From: Bacteroidales bacterium H5 | GTDB lineage: Bacteria > Bacteroidota > Bacteroidia > Bacteroidales > Muribaculaceae | Length of the DNA: 59,764 nt | Direction of reading: 5' to 3' | Assembly (NCBI GenBank): GCA_001701225.1 | Contig: DAAQ01000008.1 | Location: forward strand, 1 to 59,764 | Shown here: positions 1-8,933 of the stretch, one piece after another | Position numbering within the stretch: position 1 is the stretch's first letter | Layout: each line of letters opens with the position of its first letter | Notes under the pieces: generated by a model | Database searches by the model: none | The model's input: the letters and a program-made list of their open reading frames with translations, nothing else | Told to the model about the DNA's origin: nothing | Translations under genes and position numbers: made by a program

Positions 1-1039
1 GGTGGCTGTCGAGTATGTCAGCTTCGAGGCGCGCCATAGACACCGACATCTCGGCCACCTGCTGCCTGTTGCGGGTGCGTATGCGTGACACAACCGCTAT
101 GGCTATGACTATGACGAGCACTATCCCCAATCCGAGGGCCACATTGATGGCACGGCTCTGACCAAGTGCCAGCCGCTCGTTCTCGACCTTGAGTTTATAA
201 TAATCGGTAATCCCCTCCGAACTTTTAACTTCTGCCCTTATATTGTCCTTTGAAAGAGAATCTAATAGATAAAAGGCGTTGCACATGTGTCCGTAAGCAT
301 GTGAAAAGTCTTTGAGTTCGGCAAGCATCTGTGCTTTGACAAAGTATGGGATTACGCGAAATCCGCAATACCCATCATCTGTAACTGCACGGTTTATCTG
401 GTTGAAAGCGTTCTCCATATCATCGACATAGAACAGATATTTTGCAAGGGTAGCCCGGTCATCAGGCCTGAGTTTGTCAGGATTGTCGCAGTCAATTTCT
501 GTCATCAGTCTGATTATCTCCTGCGCGTTAGATCCGAAACTGTCCTCTGCCATTTCCAGTATATGTGCGGTGTATGAATTGATGTAATATCTGTAATCGG
601 CATCCTTATCATAGAGAGTGGCATCATAGTCCCTTGCCGCGCCAAGAGCCTCATCCCAACGATGCAAAAGATAGAGTGCCCTGATTTCTCCAATACGGGC
701 GAACGCCACTTTGGACGGCATGTCAATCTTCTTGTATAGGGTCTGGGCCTTACGGCTCCATTCTATCATTTTTTCGGGTTTTGTCTCGCCATATAGCCAG
801 CATATTTCATTGGCTGTATGTGCAGCTATGGTGTCGTTCCCTTCCTGTAGGGATAATGCGTGAATCTCTTGAGACAATGAGAGGAGGCCTCCAATATCGG
901 TAGAATCTCCTAAGGATCGGATATCAACCATATAATCGTCATACATCTCGCGGACAGTTCTGCCGTCGCGCTGACCGCAACCGACAGTCATCGTAATGGC
1001 AACAAAAATCAGGCACAGATAAGGTAGGAGTCTTTGCAT
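1..1039 (-). CDS. TPR-like lipoprotein with one membrane segment, C-terminus cut by window edge
   Basis: Read on the minus strand from the ATG at 1039, the frame stays open to the window edge, giving about 346 residues without a stop. The N-terminus (MQRLLPYLCLIFVAITMTVG then Cys-Gly-Gln) is a lipoprotein-type signal with the cysteine near residue 22. Residues 30-290 are helical and rich in Trp, Tyr and Ala, resembling degenerate tetratricopeptide repeats. A hydrophobic segment near residues 305-325 (NVALGLGIVLVIVIAIAVV) is followed by a basic stretch and the start of a coiled coil (NRQQVAEMSVSMARLEADIL). In Bacteroidales this layout usually continues into a LuxR-type helix-turn-helix or a kinase domain, but that part lies outside the window. 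The regulatory role is therefore inference. Confidence 0.75.
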   Translation of the reverse strand, partial: MQRLLPYLCLIFVAITMTVGCGQRDGRTVREMYDDYMVDIRSLGDSTDIGGLLSLSQEIHALSLQEGNDTIAAHTANEICWLYGETKPEKMIEWSRKAQTLYKKIDMPSKVAFARIGEIRALYLLHRWDEALGAARDYDATLYDKDADYRYYINSYTAHILEMAEDSFGSNAQEIIRLMTEIDCDNPDKLRPDDRATLAKYLFYVDDMENAFNQINRAVTDDGYCGFRVIPYFVKAQMLAELKDFSHAYGHMCNAFYLLDSLSKDNIRAEVKSSEGITDYYKLKVENERLALGQSRAINVALGLGIVLVIVIAIAVVSRIRTRNRQQVAEMSVSMARLEADILDSH

Positions 1040-1044
1040 GGATG

Positions 1045-1075
1045 CAAAATTATATAAAATAATTTAAAGGGCAAA
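1045..1075 (-). promoter_or_regulatory. Bacteroidetes-type promoter, nearly leaderless start
   Basis: On the minus strand TTTG (1075-1072), a 19-nt gap and TAATTTTG (1052-1045) match the TTTG/TAnnTTTG consensus. The -7 box ends only 5 nt before the ATG at 1039, so the transcript would begin about 2 nt before the start codon. Confidence 0.6.
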
Positions 1076-1127
1076 AACAAAAAACATTTGTCTGTAAAAA
1101 CGTAGTATTTATATTTGTCTGTAGAAA

Positions 1128-1170
1128 GATTCAGAAGGACGCCATAGGTTGAATGGAGTCCTTCTGAATC
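1128..1170. terminator. 13-bp hairpin between convergently read genes
   Basis: GATTCAGAAGGAC (1128-1140) and GTCCTTCTGAATC (1158-1170) form a perfect 13-bp stem with a 17-nt loop, 32 nt past the stop of the minus-strand barrel gene. Only a short T-run follows on the minus strand, so it is a plausible but not textbook terminator. Confidence 0.6.
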
Positions 1171-1201
1171 TACTGCCGCAATGAGATATGGGCGGAATCT
1201 T

Positions 1202-3337
1202 TCATCTCGATACTTTGTCTGTGTCCCGCTGGTATTTGCGTACCTGTGCGCCTCCGTTGAACCGGTAGGTCACTCCGAGGTTAAACCCGTTGTTGCTCCG
1301 GCGCTGGTTGTTCTGCCAAGTGTGGCGTATGAGTCCCGGGGAGACCATGTGCCCCTTGATGAGGCCGTCGGCGAGGTGGACGGGGAATGTGTAGGCGAAG
1401 CCGATGTTGAGCCTCCCCTTCAAGAGCGATTTCTCGAAATTCAGCACCAGGAGGTCGCTGTATCCGTATTGCAGTGTCTGCGGTGATACCGTGACCGAGG
1501 GTGACAGGTTGTAGTTGAGGTTGACAATCATGTCGAGGCCGGAAGGCATATAGTATGCGCCCGCGAGCAGGTCGGCATACCAGCGGTGGTTGGACTGTCC
1601 GCCGAAACTCACTTCCATCTGTGAGAGGGTGCCGTACATCTGTATCGCCCACTCCCGGCTGATGTTTTTGTAAAGGTTGGCGTTCAGCTCGAAATAGTGG
1701 CCCGGCACGTTCTCGTACCGGTAGGCAACATAGGGGCCCGTGATGCCGTCAGGGCGCAGCCCCGTGGCGGCAGATGCTATGCTGAGGACGCTGCTCCCCG
1801 CCTGGTGCCAGCGTGCCGTGAGCCAGAGGGTGTTGAACAGGTAGAAGGATGCCGTGAAGTCGTGGCCGTAGAGGGGCTTGAGTGCCGGATTGCCATGGGT
1901 GTATGTGAGCGAGTCGGTAAACTGGCCGAAATCCTGCAGATATGACAGCGGAGGTATGAAATGGGTGGTCCTGTAGTTGAGGCGCATAAGGAACCGTTCG
2001 GACGGTTTCCAGTAGAGGCGCGCCTCGGCAAGCGGCTTGACTGCCGTGTGCCCGGTGCCATCCTGGGTGATGTGCTGGGTGCTGACACCTGCGTTGAGCT
2101 GGAGCGAGAGACGCTCGGACGGCGTGAATGATGCCGATAGCATCGAGCGGCTGCGCACCTCGTCGGAGTGTGACTCGCGGACACCTGTCGCGAGGTCGTA
2201 TGAATTGTAGCGGATAGAGTGCATCTGCTCGTCGAGTGCGAACGCCCATTTGCCTCCGGGGGCGAAATTGACCGTGGTGCCTCCCCACAGATAGTCCATC
2301 TTGACCCGGCTGTCGTCGTCGATGGCGAATATGTCGCCGCGCGAGCTGCTGTTGCCGTTGATGTCAGAGTCGTGGTTATAGGTTGCCCAGGTGTACATGT
2401 CCCATGCCTTTGAGAAGCGTCCGCGATAGTAGAGGCCGAGGATGTTGTTGCGCCCGTCGCGTGAGCCGGTGCGCGATGTGAAGCGTATGTCGCCGAGTGG
2501 TGTGCCGTCGAGTGTCTCGCGCCCGAGCGTGTATGAGGTGTTTGTCGAGTTGTTGCCGGTGAAGAATCCCTGCCACAATGCCGAGACCGAATGGTTGTCG
2601 TTGATCTGCCAGTCGGCGCTGGCGTCGGCTGCGACCGTCGTGGTGCGGCTTCGTGAGACGGGGTCGCCGAAGGGCTGCTCGCGCACGGTCTCGCGCAGAT
2701 TGTTGAGCGGGTAGGTCTGCGTGTAGTATGACGATGACGCCGAGTGTCCCAGCCAGTGCCGTCCCGAGGCCGAGAGCGTGAGCTTCTCGCGGGTATATGA
2801 GGCGGACGCCATGCTGTTCCATGACGAGAGGTGCTCCCCCTTGCCGAGTCCGTCGCCGGGCGATATGCCGACACCTTCGTTCAGCATTCCCTCGTATCCG
2901 CGATAGGTGGGACGTGTGCGTATGTTGATGACCGCGTCATATCCGGCATATTTGCCCAGTGGGTTGTGTACGATGGTCACATACGCGAACTTGTCGGGGC
3001 TCATGCGCTTTATCACCTCCTGGTCGCGCTCTATGCTGTCGACGAGTATCTTGATGTTCTGTGAGCCCAGCACACTTACCGAACGGTTGGCGGGATTGAA
3101 TGTCACTCCCGGCACGCGCCCGAGAAGACGCCCGACGTCGTATGCCCCCTCGCGCATCTGGCGCGTGATGAGGACGCGGTCTTTGCCGGGTGTGTGGGTC
3201 TCGGTGTTTGCCTTGACAACAACCTCGCCGAGCGATATGCTGTCGGATGCCACGCTGTCCGGGCGTTCGACCTGCGCGCGTGACGTGAGGATGGTCAGGA
3301 TGAGTGTCGTGATGAAGATAATCTGTCTCATTGCCAT
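1202..3337 (-). CDS. TonB-dependent-receptor-like outer membrane beta-barrel protein
   Basis: A 711-residue outer membrane protein. A signal peptide (MRQIIFITTLILTILTSRAQ) is followed by a plug-like region (LGEVVVKANTETHTPGKDR, about residues 37-55; then VGRLLGRVPGVTFNPANRSV) that matches TonB receptor plugs. The rest is alternating Tyr/Trp-rich beta strands of the OMP_b-brl_3 type, ending in a penultimate barrel strand (NNGFNLGVTYRFNGG). There is no carboxypeptidase-like N-terminal extension and no SusD partner next to it, so this is not a glycan SusC/D pair. Bacteroidetes proteins of this form often lack a known substrate. Two in-frame ATGs (3337 and 3331) are possible; both keep the signal peptide. 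Confidence 0.85.
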   Translation of the reverse strand: MAMRQIIFITTLILTILTSRAQVERPDSVASDSISLGEVVVKANTETHTPGKDRVLITRQMREGAYDVGRLLGRVPGVTFNPANRSVSVLGSQNIKILVDSIERDQEVIKRMSPDKFAYVTIVHNPLGKYAGYDAVINIRTRPTYRGYEGMLNEGVGISPGDGLGKGEHLSSWNSMASASYTREKLTLSASGRHWLGHSASSSYYTQTYPLNNLRETVREQPFGDPVSRSRTTTVAADASADWQINDNHSVSALWQGFFTGNNSTNTSYTLGRETLDGTPLGDIRFTSRTGSRDGRNNILGLYYRGRFSKAWDMYTWATYNHDSDINGNSSSRGDIFAIDDDSRVKMDYLWGGTTVNFAPGGKWAFALDEQMHSIRYNSYDLATGVRESHSDEVRSRSMLSASFTPSERLSLQLNAGVSTQHITQDGTGHTAVKPLAEARLYWKPSERFLMRLNYRTTHFIPPLSYLQDFGQFTDSLTYTHGNPALKPLYGHDFTASFYLFNTLWLTARWHQAGSSVLSIASAATGLRPDGITGPYVAYRYENVPGHYFELNANLYKNISREWAIQMYGTLSQMEVSFGGQSNHRWYADLLAGAYYMPSGLDMIVNLNYNLSPSVTVSPQTLQYGYSDLLVLNFEKSLLKGRLNIGFAYTFPVHLADGLIKGHMVSPGLIRHTWQNNQRRSNNGFNLGVTYRFNGGAQVRKYQRDTDKVSR

Positions 3338-3365
3338 AATGTATTTTGATGATGGATTTAGGTGG

Positions 3366-3373
3366 CAAAGTTA
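3366..3373 (-). promoter_or_regulatory. Candidate -7 box for the barrel gene
   Basis: TAACTTTG on the minus strand lies 28 nt upstream of the barrel ATG. No clear TTTG is found 19-21 nt further upstream, so only the -7 element is supported. Confidence 0.45.
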
Positions 3374-3385
3374 GGGCAAATCCGC

Positions 3386-3416
3386 TTTCAGACCTAATTT
3401 CCGGGTCTTACTTTTG
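3386..3416 (+). promoter_or_regulatory. Candidate distal uvrA promoter
   Basis: TTTC (3386-3389), a 19-nt gap and TACTTTTG (3409-3416) point toward uvrA from about 145 bp upstream. Confidence 0.45.
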
Positions 3417-3523
3417 TACTCTGATAGGGATAGTCAATATATTGATTTGTATGTAATTAGCAAGATGTAAGGTCATAAAAATTCTTACAGGGGGCTTTCC
3501 GGGTGCCGGGAGGGGGACGGAGT

Positions 3524-3555
3524 GTTGCAAATGTCGCGGATTTTTTGTAATTTTG
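3524..3555 (+). promoter_or_regulatory. Proximal uvrA promoter, nearly leaderless
   Basis: GTTG (3524-3527), a 20-nt gap and TAATTTTG (3548-3555). The box ends 6 nt before the ATG at 3562, so transcription from it would give a leader of only a few nucleotides. The same GATTTTTTGTAATTTTG string recurs ahead of pyrB. Confidence 0.6.
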
Positions 3556-3561
3556 TATGTT

Positions 3562-6420
3562 ATGCAAGAAACAAACGAACAGAACATAATAGTCAAGGGT
3601 GCGCGCGTCAACAACCTCAGGGGGATTGACGTGGAGATACCCCGTGGCAAGCTTGTGGTGGTGACGGGCGTGAGCGGTTCGGGCAAGTCGTCGCTGGCGT
3701 TCGACACCCTCTATGCCGAGGGGCAGCGCCGCTATGTCGAAAGCCTGAGCAGCTATGCGCGCCAGTTCATGGGCAAGATGCCTAAGCCGGAGTGCGACGC
3801 CATACTGGGACTCCCGCCGGCCATCGCGATAGAGCAGAAGGTCAACACCCGCAATCCGCGAAGCACGGTGGGGACGTCGACCGAGATATATGACTACCTG
3901 CGCCTGCTGTTCGGCAGGGTGGGGCACACCTTCTCGCCAATAAGCGGCGACGAGGTGCGCAAGCACACGGTCGAGGATGTCATCGCCGCGGCCAAGGCCC
4001 GTCCCGTGGGGACGAGGATGGCGGTGACGGCCCCCATCACGCTACCCGAGGGGCGCTCGCTGGCCGCGCAGCTCGAGGTCTACCTCAAGGCCGGCTACCC
4101 GAGGGTAATGACTGTGGCCGACGCCCGCTTTGCCGACATCGAGGACCTGCTGCCCGAGGTAAGGGAGAATCCCGGGAAATATGACGCGGCGGATTATCTG
4201 CTGGTCGTAGACCGTCTGGCTGTGGCCCGCGACGGCGACGAGCTGAGCCGCCTGGCCGACTCGGCGGAGGCTGCCTTCTTTGAGGGGCGCGACAAGCTGC
4301 GTCTGGTCTTCTGGCCCGAGGGGGGCGAGGTCGAGATGCTCGAGTTCTCGAAGATATTCGAGGCCGACGGCATGAGGTTTGAGGAACCCTCGGACATGAT
4401 GTTCAACTTCAACAACCCCGTAGGGGCATGTCCGCAGTGCGAGGGGTTCGGGCGCGTGCTCGGCATCGACGAGCGCCTTGTGGTGCCCGACACGTCGCTG
4501 TCGGTCTATGACGATGCGGTGGCGTGCTGGCGCGGCGAGAAGATGAGCGAGTGGAAGCGCGTCTTCATCCACGACTCGCAGCAATACGGATTCCCGGTAC
4601 ACAAGCCTTATGCCGACCTCAATGCCGAGGAGCGGCGCCTGCTGTGGCACGGCCCGCTGCGCCCGGGTGTGACGACATACGGCGAGTTCCCGTCGATAGA
4701 CAATTTCTTCCGCATGGTCGACGAGAACCAGTACAAGATACAGTATCGCGTGATGCGCGCCCGCTATCAGGGCAAGACCCTCTGCAACCTGTGCGGCGGG
4801 TCGAGGCTCAAGCCCGAGGCGGGATACGTCAAGGTGGGCGGCCGCTCGATAGGCGAGCTGGTGAGGATGCCCGTGGCCGAGCTGGCCGAATTCTTCAACC
4901 GCCTGCGCCTCAACGAGCGTGACGCCGAGATTGCCCGCCGTCTGCTGCCCGAGATACGCAACCGCCTGGGCTATCTGGTCGAGGTGGGGCTGGGTTATCT
5001 GACGCTCGACCGCCTGAGCAATTCGCTCTCGGGCGGCGAGAGCCAGCGCATCAACCTGGCCACATCGCTCGGCAGCAGCCTTGTGGGCTCGCTCTACATA
5101 CTCGACGAGCCCTCTATCGGGCTGCACTCGCGCGACACAGACCGCCTGATATCGGTGCTGCGCAAGCTGCGCGACCTCGGCAACACCGTCGTTGTGGTCG
5201 AGCACGACGAGGAGATAATGCGTGCCGCCGACTATCTGATTGATGTCGGCCCCGATGCCGGACGGCTCGGAGGCGAGATAATATTCCAGGGCAATCCCAA
5301 CGACATCACCGACCTGACCACGGCACCGGGAGCGGCACAGAGCTATACGGCCCGCTATCTGTCGGGCGCGCTCACCATCCCAGTGCCCCGTCAGCGCCGA
5401 CGCTGGCGCGACTCGATAAAGATAACCGGGGCCCGCGAGCACAACCTGAAGGATGTCGACGTCACCGTGCCCCTCGGGGTGATGACGGTGGTGACAGGCG
5501 TGAGCGGTTCGGGCAAGTCGACGCTGGTGCGCGACATACTCTACCGCGCCGTCAACCGCCGCCTCGGTAACGCAGGCGAGGCCCCGGCATTCCACCGCGA
5601 CCTGACGGGCGACATCTCGCGCATCAGGGACATACAGTTTGTCGACCAGAACCCCATCGGCAAGTCGACCCGCTCGAACCCGGCGACATACCTCAAGGCG
5701 TTCGACGAGATACGCAAGCTGTTCGCCTCGACCCAGGCCGCAAAGCAGATGGGCTTCACGGCGTCGCATTTCTCGTTCAACTCCGAGGGTGGCCGCTGCG
5801 AGGCCTGCAAGGGTGAGGGTGTCATCACCATAGAGATGCAGTTTATGGCCGACATCACCCTGCCCTGCGAGGAGTGCCACGGCAAGCGATACCAGAAGGA
5901 GATACTCGAGGTCGAGTATCGCGGCAAGAATATCTACGACATACTGGAGATGACGGTGGACGGCGCCATCGAGTTCTTCTCGGAGGAGGGTGGGGCACAG
6001 GAGCGCAAGATTGTCAAGCGGCTCAAGCCCCTGCAGGATGTCGGCCTCGGCTATCTCAAGATAGGGCAGAACTCGTCGACCCTCTCGGGGGGCGAGAACC
6101 AGCGCGTCAAGCTGGCGTCATTCTTTGCCGACGAGAGCAAGGAGCCTGTGATGTATATCTTCGACGAGCCTACCACGGGACTGCATTTCCAGGACATCGC
6201 CACGCTGCTGCGCTCGTTTGACCGCCTCATAGCGATGGGGCACACTGTGCTCATCATCGAGCACAACATGGATGTGATCAAGTGTGCCGACCATGTGATA
6301 GACATGGGCCCCGAGGGGGGCGACGCCGGTGGCACCGTGGTATGTACCGGCACCCCTGAGGAGATCGCCGCCTGCCCCAGGTCTTACACTGGCAGGTTCC
6401 TGAAAGAGAAACTGAAATAA
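3562..6420 (+). CDS. uvrA: UvrA, excinuclease ABC subunit A
   Basis: 952 residues from the ATG at 3562, the usual family length. The damage-recognition ATPase of nucleotide excision repair: a dimer scans DNA, loads UvrB and leaves. Visible: first Walker A (GVSGSGKSS, about residue 35), a first zinc-binding module (CPQCEGFG near 289 and CNLCGGS near 408), ABC signature LSGGESQR near 490, second Walker A (GVSGSGKST near 646), second zinc module (CEACKGEG near 746, CEECHGK near 769) and signature LSGGENQR near 841. The frame also opens at a TTG three codons upstream, but that TTG is part of the -7 box, so ATG is preferred. A tandem-word repeat separates it from the next gene. Confidence 0.97.
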   Translation: MQETNEQNIIVKGARVNNLRGIDVEIPRGKLVVVTGVSGSGKSSLAFDTLYAEGQRRYVESLSSYARQFMGKMPKPECDAILGLPPAIAIEQKVNTRNPRSTVGTSTEIYDYLRLLFGRVGHTFSPISGDEVRKHTVEDVIAAAKARPVGTRMAVTAPITLPEGRSLAAQLEVYLKAGYPRVMTVADARFADIEDLLPEVRENPGKYDAADYLLVVDRLAVARDGDELSRLADSAEAAFFEGRDKLRLVFWPEGGEVEMLEFSKIFEADGMRFEEPSDMMFNFNNPVGACPQCEGFGRVLGIDERLVVPDTSLSVYDDAVACWRGEKMSEWKRVFIHDSQQYGFPVHKPYADLNAEERRLLWHGPLRPGVTTYGEFPSIDNFFRMVDENQYKIQYRVMRARYQGKTLCNLCGGSRLKPEAGYVKVGGRSIGELVRMPVAELAEFFNRLRLNERDAEIARRLLPEIRNRLGYLVEVGLGYLTLDRLSNSLSGGESQRINLATSLGSSLVGSLYILDEPSIGLHSRDTDRLISVLRKLRDLGNTVVVVEHDEEIMRAADYLIDVGPDAGRLGGEIIFQGNPNDITDLTTAPGAAQSYTARYLSGALTIPVPRQRRRWRDSIKITGAREHNLKDVDVTVPLGVMTVVTGVSGSGKSTLVRDILYRAVNRRLGNAGEAPAFHRDLTGDISRIRDIQFVDQNPIGKSTRSNPATYLKAFDEIRKLFASTQAAKQMGFTASHFSFNSEGGRCEACKGEGVITIEMQFMADITLPCEECHGKRYQKEILEVEYRGKNIYDILEMTVDGAIEFFSEEGGAQERKIVKRLKPLQDVGLGYLKIGQNSSTLSGGENQRVKLASFFADESKEPVMYIFDEPTTGLHFQDIATLLRSFDRLIAMGHTVLIIEHNMDVIKCADHVIDMGPEGGDAGGTVVCTGTPEEIAACPRSYTGRFLKEKLK

Positions 6421-6426
6421 CAACCA

Positions 6427-6475
6427 GGACTATATAGGACTTATAAGACTTATAAGACCTATAAGACTTATATAA
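6427..6475. repeat. Tandem GACTTATAA-type intergenic repeat
   Basis: About five 9-nt units of the form (G)ACTTATAAG, including GACTTATAAGACTTATAAGA. CTTATAAG is self-complementary, so the tract can fold into alternative hairpins. Related tracts occur at 14382, 38086 and 50146. Confidence 0.8.
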
Positions 6476-6485
6476 AGATACACCA

Positions 6486-7544
6486 ATGCCAAAAATCGGA
6501 GACCGTGTCCGCTTCCTCAACACCACGGGGGGCGGCATCATAAAGAGAATAGAAGGAAACATAGCATACGTTGACGATGACGGGTTCGAGACCCCGACGC
6601 TGCTGCGCGAGTGTGTGGTGGTGGCCGAGGCCGCTGAGACTGCCCGCAAGGTGGCCGCGACCCAGGAGGCCGTGAGCGCCGCCGCGCCCATGACACCCGA
6701 GAAGGCCAAGTCGGCCCCGTTGCCCGACGAGACCCCCGAGGGGGAGAAGCTCAACGTCGTCCTGGCCTACGAGCCTACCGACTCGCGCCACCTCAACACG
6801 ACCACGTTCGACACATATCTGGTCAATGACTCGAACTATTATCTCTATTTCACATACATGACCCGAGCCGACGGCGACACGGGATGGAAGACACGCTATG
6901 CAGGTGTGGTCGAGCCGAACATACAGGTGTTCCTCGAGGAAATCGAGGGTACCGAGCTGCCGCAGATGGACCGCGTGGCCGTGCAGATGATAGCCTTCAA
7001 GATGGAACGGGAGTTCCGCCTCAAGTCGCCTGTGGCTGTCGAGACTCCGCTTGATACCACCAAGTTCTTCAAGCTCCATTGCTACAGGCAGTCTCCCTAT
7101 TTCGAGAAGGATGTCATAGCCATAGAGATTGTACACGACGATGTTGTGCGCCAGCGTGCCGTCATAGACTCAAGCCGTATGGAGGATGGCATCAAAGCCA
7201 AGAAAGCTGTCGACCGCCCTGCCAAACGTCCTGTGGTCAAGCACCGTCGCGAGCAGCGCAGGGGGGAGATAATCGAGGTCGACCTGCATGTGGCCGAGCT
7301 CATCGACACCACCGCAGGGATGTCGCCCGCCGATATCCTGAACCTGCAGATAGACGAGTTCCGTAAGGTCATGGATGCCAACCTGCGCAACAAGGGTCAG
7401 AAGATAGTCTTCATCCACGGCAAGGGCGAGGGTGTGCTGCGCAATGCGCTGATGAAGGAGCTCAACTATCGCTATAAGGGACACCAGGTGCAGGATGCCT
7501 CGTTCCGCGAATATGGCTTCGGCGCCACACAGGTCACGATATGA
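6486..7544 (+). CDS. DUF2027 protein with C-terminal Smr domain
   Basis: 352 residues. The N-terminus (MPKIGDRVRFLNTTGGGIIK) is a small KOW/Tudor-like barrel seen in DUF2027 proteins and in the Smr end of MutS2. A linker rich in Ala, Glu and Pro (45-90) leads into a beta-rich central domain (about 95-235). The C-terminus (about 270-352) is an Smr domain: VDLHVAELID supplies the DLH motif and HGKGEGVLRNAL the conserved HGxG motif. Smr domains bind or cut nucleic acids, some acting as endonucleases on branched DNA or stalled mRNA; the exact role of this Bacteroidetes family is not known to me. Its stop overlaps the next ATG (ATGA), implying translational coupling. Confidence 0.85.
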   Translation: MPKIGDRVRFLNTTGGGIIKRIEGNIAYVDDDGFETPTLLRECVVVAEAAETARKVAATQEAVSAAAPMTPEKAKSAPLPDETPEGEKLNVVLAYEPTDSRHLNTTTFDTYLVNDSNYYLYFTYMTRADGDTGWKTRYAGVVEPNIQVFLEEIEGTELPQMDRVAVQMIAFKMEREFRLKSPVAVETPLDTTKFFKLHCYRQSPYFEKDVIAIEIVHDDVVRQRAVIDSSRMEDGIKAKKAVDRPAKRPVVKHRREQRRGEIIEVDLHVAELIDTTAGMSPADILNLQIDEFRKVMDANLRNKGQKIVFIHGKGEGVLRNALMKELNYRYKGHQVQDASFREYGFGATQVTI

Positions 7545-8308
7545 TACTCTATTTCTCGGGCACGGGCAACTCGGCCGATGTTGCTTCGCGCCTCGGCCGC
7601 CTTACCGGCGACAGGGTGATGCGTATGGAGCCCGGCCTGAAGCGGGTCGAGATTGAAGATGGCGAGCGCCGGGTGGTATGGGTGTTTCCCGTACACTCGT
7701 GGGGCGTGCCCCCCTTTGTGCTCTCGGCAATCCGCAGGATTACCTTCCTCGGCCACGGGGTTGTCCATCACATGGTGGCGACATGTGGCGACGACTGTGG
7801 CATGACCGACCGCCAGTGGCGTCGCGCCATGGCTGCCAAGGGATACCGTGCGGGAGGGGCCTTCACCGTTATCATGCCCAACACCTATGTGGCCATGCCC
7901 GGATTCGATGTCGACCCGGCTCCGCTGCGCGACAGCAAGATAGCGGCGAGTGATGCCCAGGTGCGCGAGATTGCCACCCTGCTGCCGGGTATCGAGAAGA
8001 TCGCCGAGCCATATACCGACGTGGTGCGCGGATCCTTCCCCCGTTTCAAGACATCGGTGATATATCCGTGGTTCGTGAGGTTTGCCATCAACGCGCGCAA
8101 GTTCCGGGTGGACGAGAGCTGCATCGGGTGCGGACGGTGTGCCAAGGCGTGTCCCGTGGGCAATATAACCCTCGACGGGGGACGCCCCGTCTGGGGTGCT
8201 GATTGCACAGGATGCCTTGCCTGCTATCACACCTGCCCCATGCATGCCATCGCCTACGGTCCCTCGACCCGCGGCAAAGGACAGTACATGCGGAGGCAGG
8301 CGCGATAA
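7541..8308 (+). CDS. EFR1-type flavodoxin/ferredoxin fusion
   Basis: 255 residues. The N-terminal part is flavodoxin-like, with the FMN phosphate loop YFSGTGNS at residues 4-11 and VFPVHSWGVP near 50. The C-terminal part carries two 4Fe-4S motifs, CIGCGRCAKACPVGN (about 189-203) and CTGCLACYHTCPMHA (about 221-235). Such proteins move low-potential electrons in anaerobes; the partner is unknown. It overlaps the DUF2027-Smr gene by 4 nt, so the two are probably made together, although no functional link is obvious. Confidence 0.88.
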   Translation: MILYFSGTGNSADVASRLGRLTGDRVMRMEPGLKRVEIEDGERRVVWVFPVHSWGVPPFVLSAIRRITFLGHGVVHHMVATCGDDCGMTDRQWRRAMAAKGYRAGGAFTVIMPNTYVAMPGFDVDPAPLRDSKIAASDAQVREIATLLPGIEKIAEPYTDVVRGSFPRFKTSVIYPWFVRFAINARKFRVDESCIGCGRCAKACPVGNITLDGGRPVWGADCTGCLACYHTCPMHAIAYGPSTRGKGQYMRRQAR

Positions 8309-8343
8309 AAAATGATGCCATATCGCTGAAATATAGCCTCATG

Positions 8344-8375
8344 TTTGTTAATATGATACAGATGTATTACTTTTG
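8344..8375 (+). promoter_or_regulatory. Toxin-antitoxin promoter with possible operator
   Basis: TTTG (8344-8347), a 20-nt gap and TACTTTTG (8368-8375). Two TGATACA words, near 8355 and 8376, bracket the -7 box, and ATACAGATGTAT is an interrupted inverted repeat. Such sites would suit autorepression by the RHH protein (inference). Confidence 0.6.
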
Positions 8376-8407
8376 TGATACAATATATCGCATGAAACAG
8401 AAATGAT

Positions 8408-8653
8408 ATGAACACACCCGTCACAAGAAAACAGACATCTTTCCGTCTGAGCGAGTCGCTGCTCGGAACCTTGAGGGAAGAAGCCAAGAGGCATAACCGC
8501 AGTCTCAACAACTATGTCGAGAGTCTGCTCATGGCCTCTGTCGCTTCGCGCCCCAACAATGTCACGCTGGCGGCTATGTCCGAGGCCGAGAGCGGAGCCG
8601 ACCTCGAGACCCTTGACCTGTCGGATTTCAGGAGATATGTAGACTCGTTATGA
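8408..8653 (+). CDS. RHH-type antitoxin
   Basis: 81 residues. The N-terminal half (TSFRLSESLLGTLREEAKRH then NRSLNNYVESLL) has the strand-helix-helix pattern of ribbon-helix-helix DNA-binding proteins. The acidic C-terminus (EAESGADLETLDLSDFRRYV) is the expected toxin-binding tail. It overlaps the toxin gene by 4 nt. In such modules the antitoxin neutralises the toxin and represses the operon. Its own promoter upstream shows that it is not part of the flavodoxin operon. Confidence 0.8.
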   Translation: MNTPVTRKQTSFRLSESLLGTLREEAKRHNRSLNNYVESLLMASVASRPNNVTLAAMSEAESGADLETLDLSDFRRYVDSL

Positions 8654-8922
8654 AACCCCTGAAACCCACGGGGCAGTTCAAGAAGGACCTCAAGAGATAC
8701 AGACATAAGGCTGAGGCCATCGCCGCCCTGGAGGTGGTGCTGAATTATCTTGAAAACGAGATTCCGATACCGTCAGAATACAGGCCACATCCTCTGACCG
8801 GTGATTACAGGGGCTATCTCGAGTGCCATGTGGAGAATGACATACTGCTGATATGGTTTGACCGTGAGAAGGACTGTATCAAGCTGGTCAGGTTCGGCAC
8901 CCATTCCGAACTGTTCGGATAA
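8650..8922 (+). CDS. YafQ/RelE-family mRNA interferase toxin
   Basis: 90 residues with the full YafQ-like layout: TGQFKKDLKRYRHK at the start, HPLTGDYRGYLECHV in the middle, ILLIWFD, and a C-terminal RFGTHSELFG whose histidine (about residue 85) matches the catalytic His of YafQ (THSDLF). YafQ toxins cut mRNA on the ribosome. All expected segments are present, so the toxin appears intact. The ATG lies inside the antitoxin stop (ATGA). Confidence 0.88.
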   Translation: MKPLKPTGQFKKDLKRYRHKAEAIAALEVVLNYLENEIPIPSEYRPHPLTGDYRGYLECHVENDILLIWFDREKDCIKLVRFGTHSELFG

Positions 8923-8933
8923 TGAGACAGAAA

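Noticed and set aside
4042..5880. A 612-residue open frame antisense to uvrA
   Set aside because: It is a by-product of GC-rich codon bias opposite a clearly functional uvrA, with no family motifs.
6427..6475. CRISPR array
   Set aside because: The units are 9 nt with no spacers, and no cas gene is present in the window.
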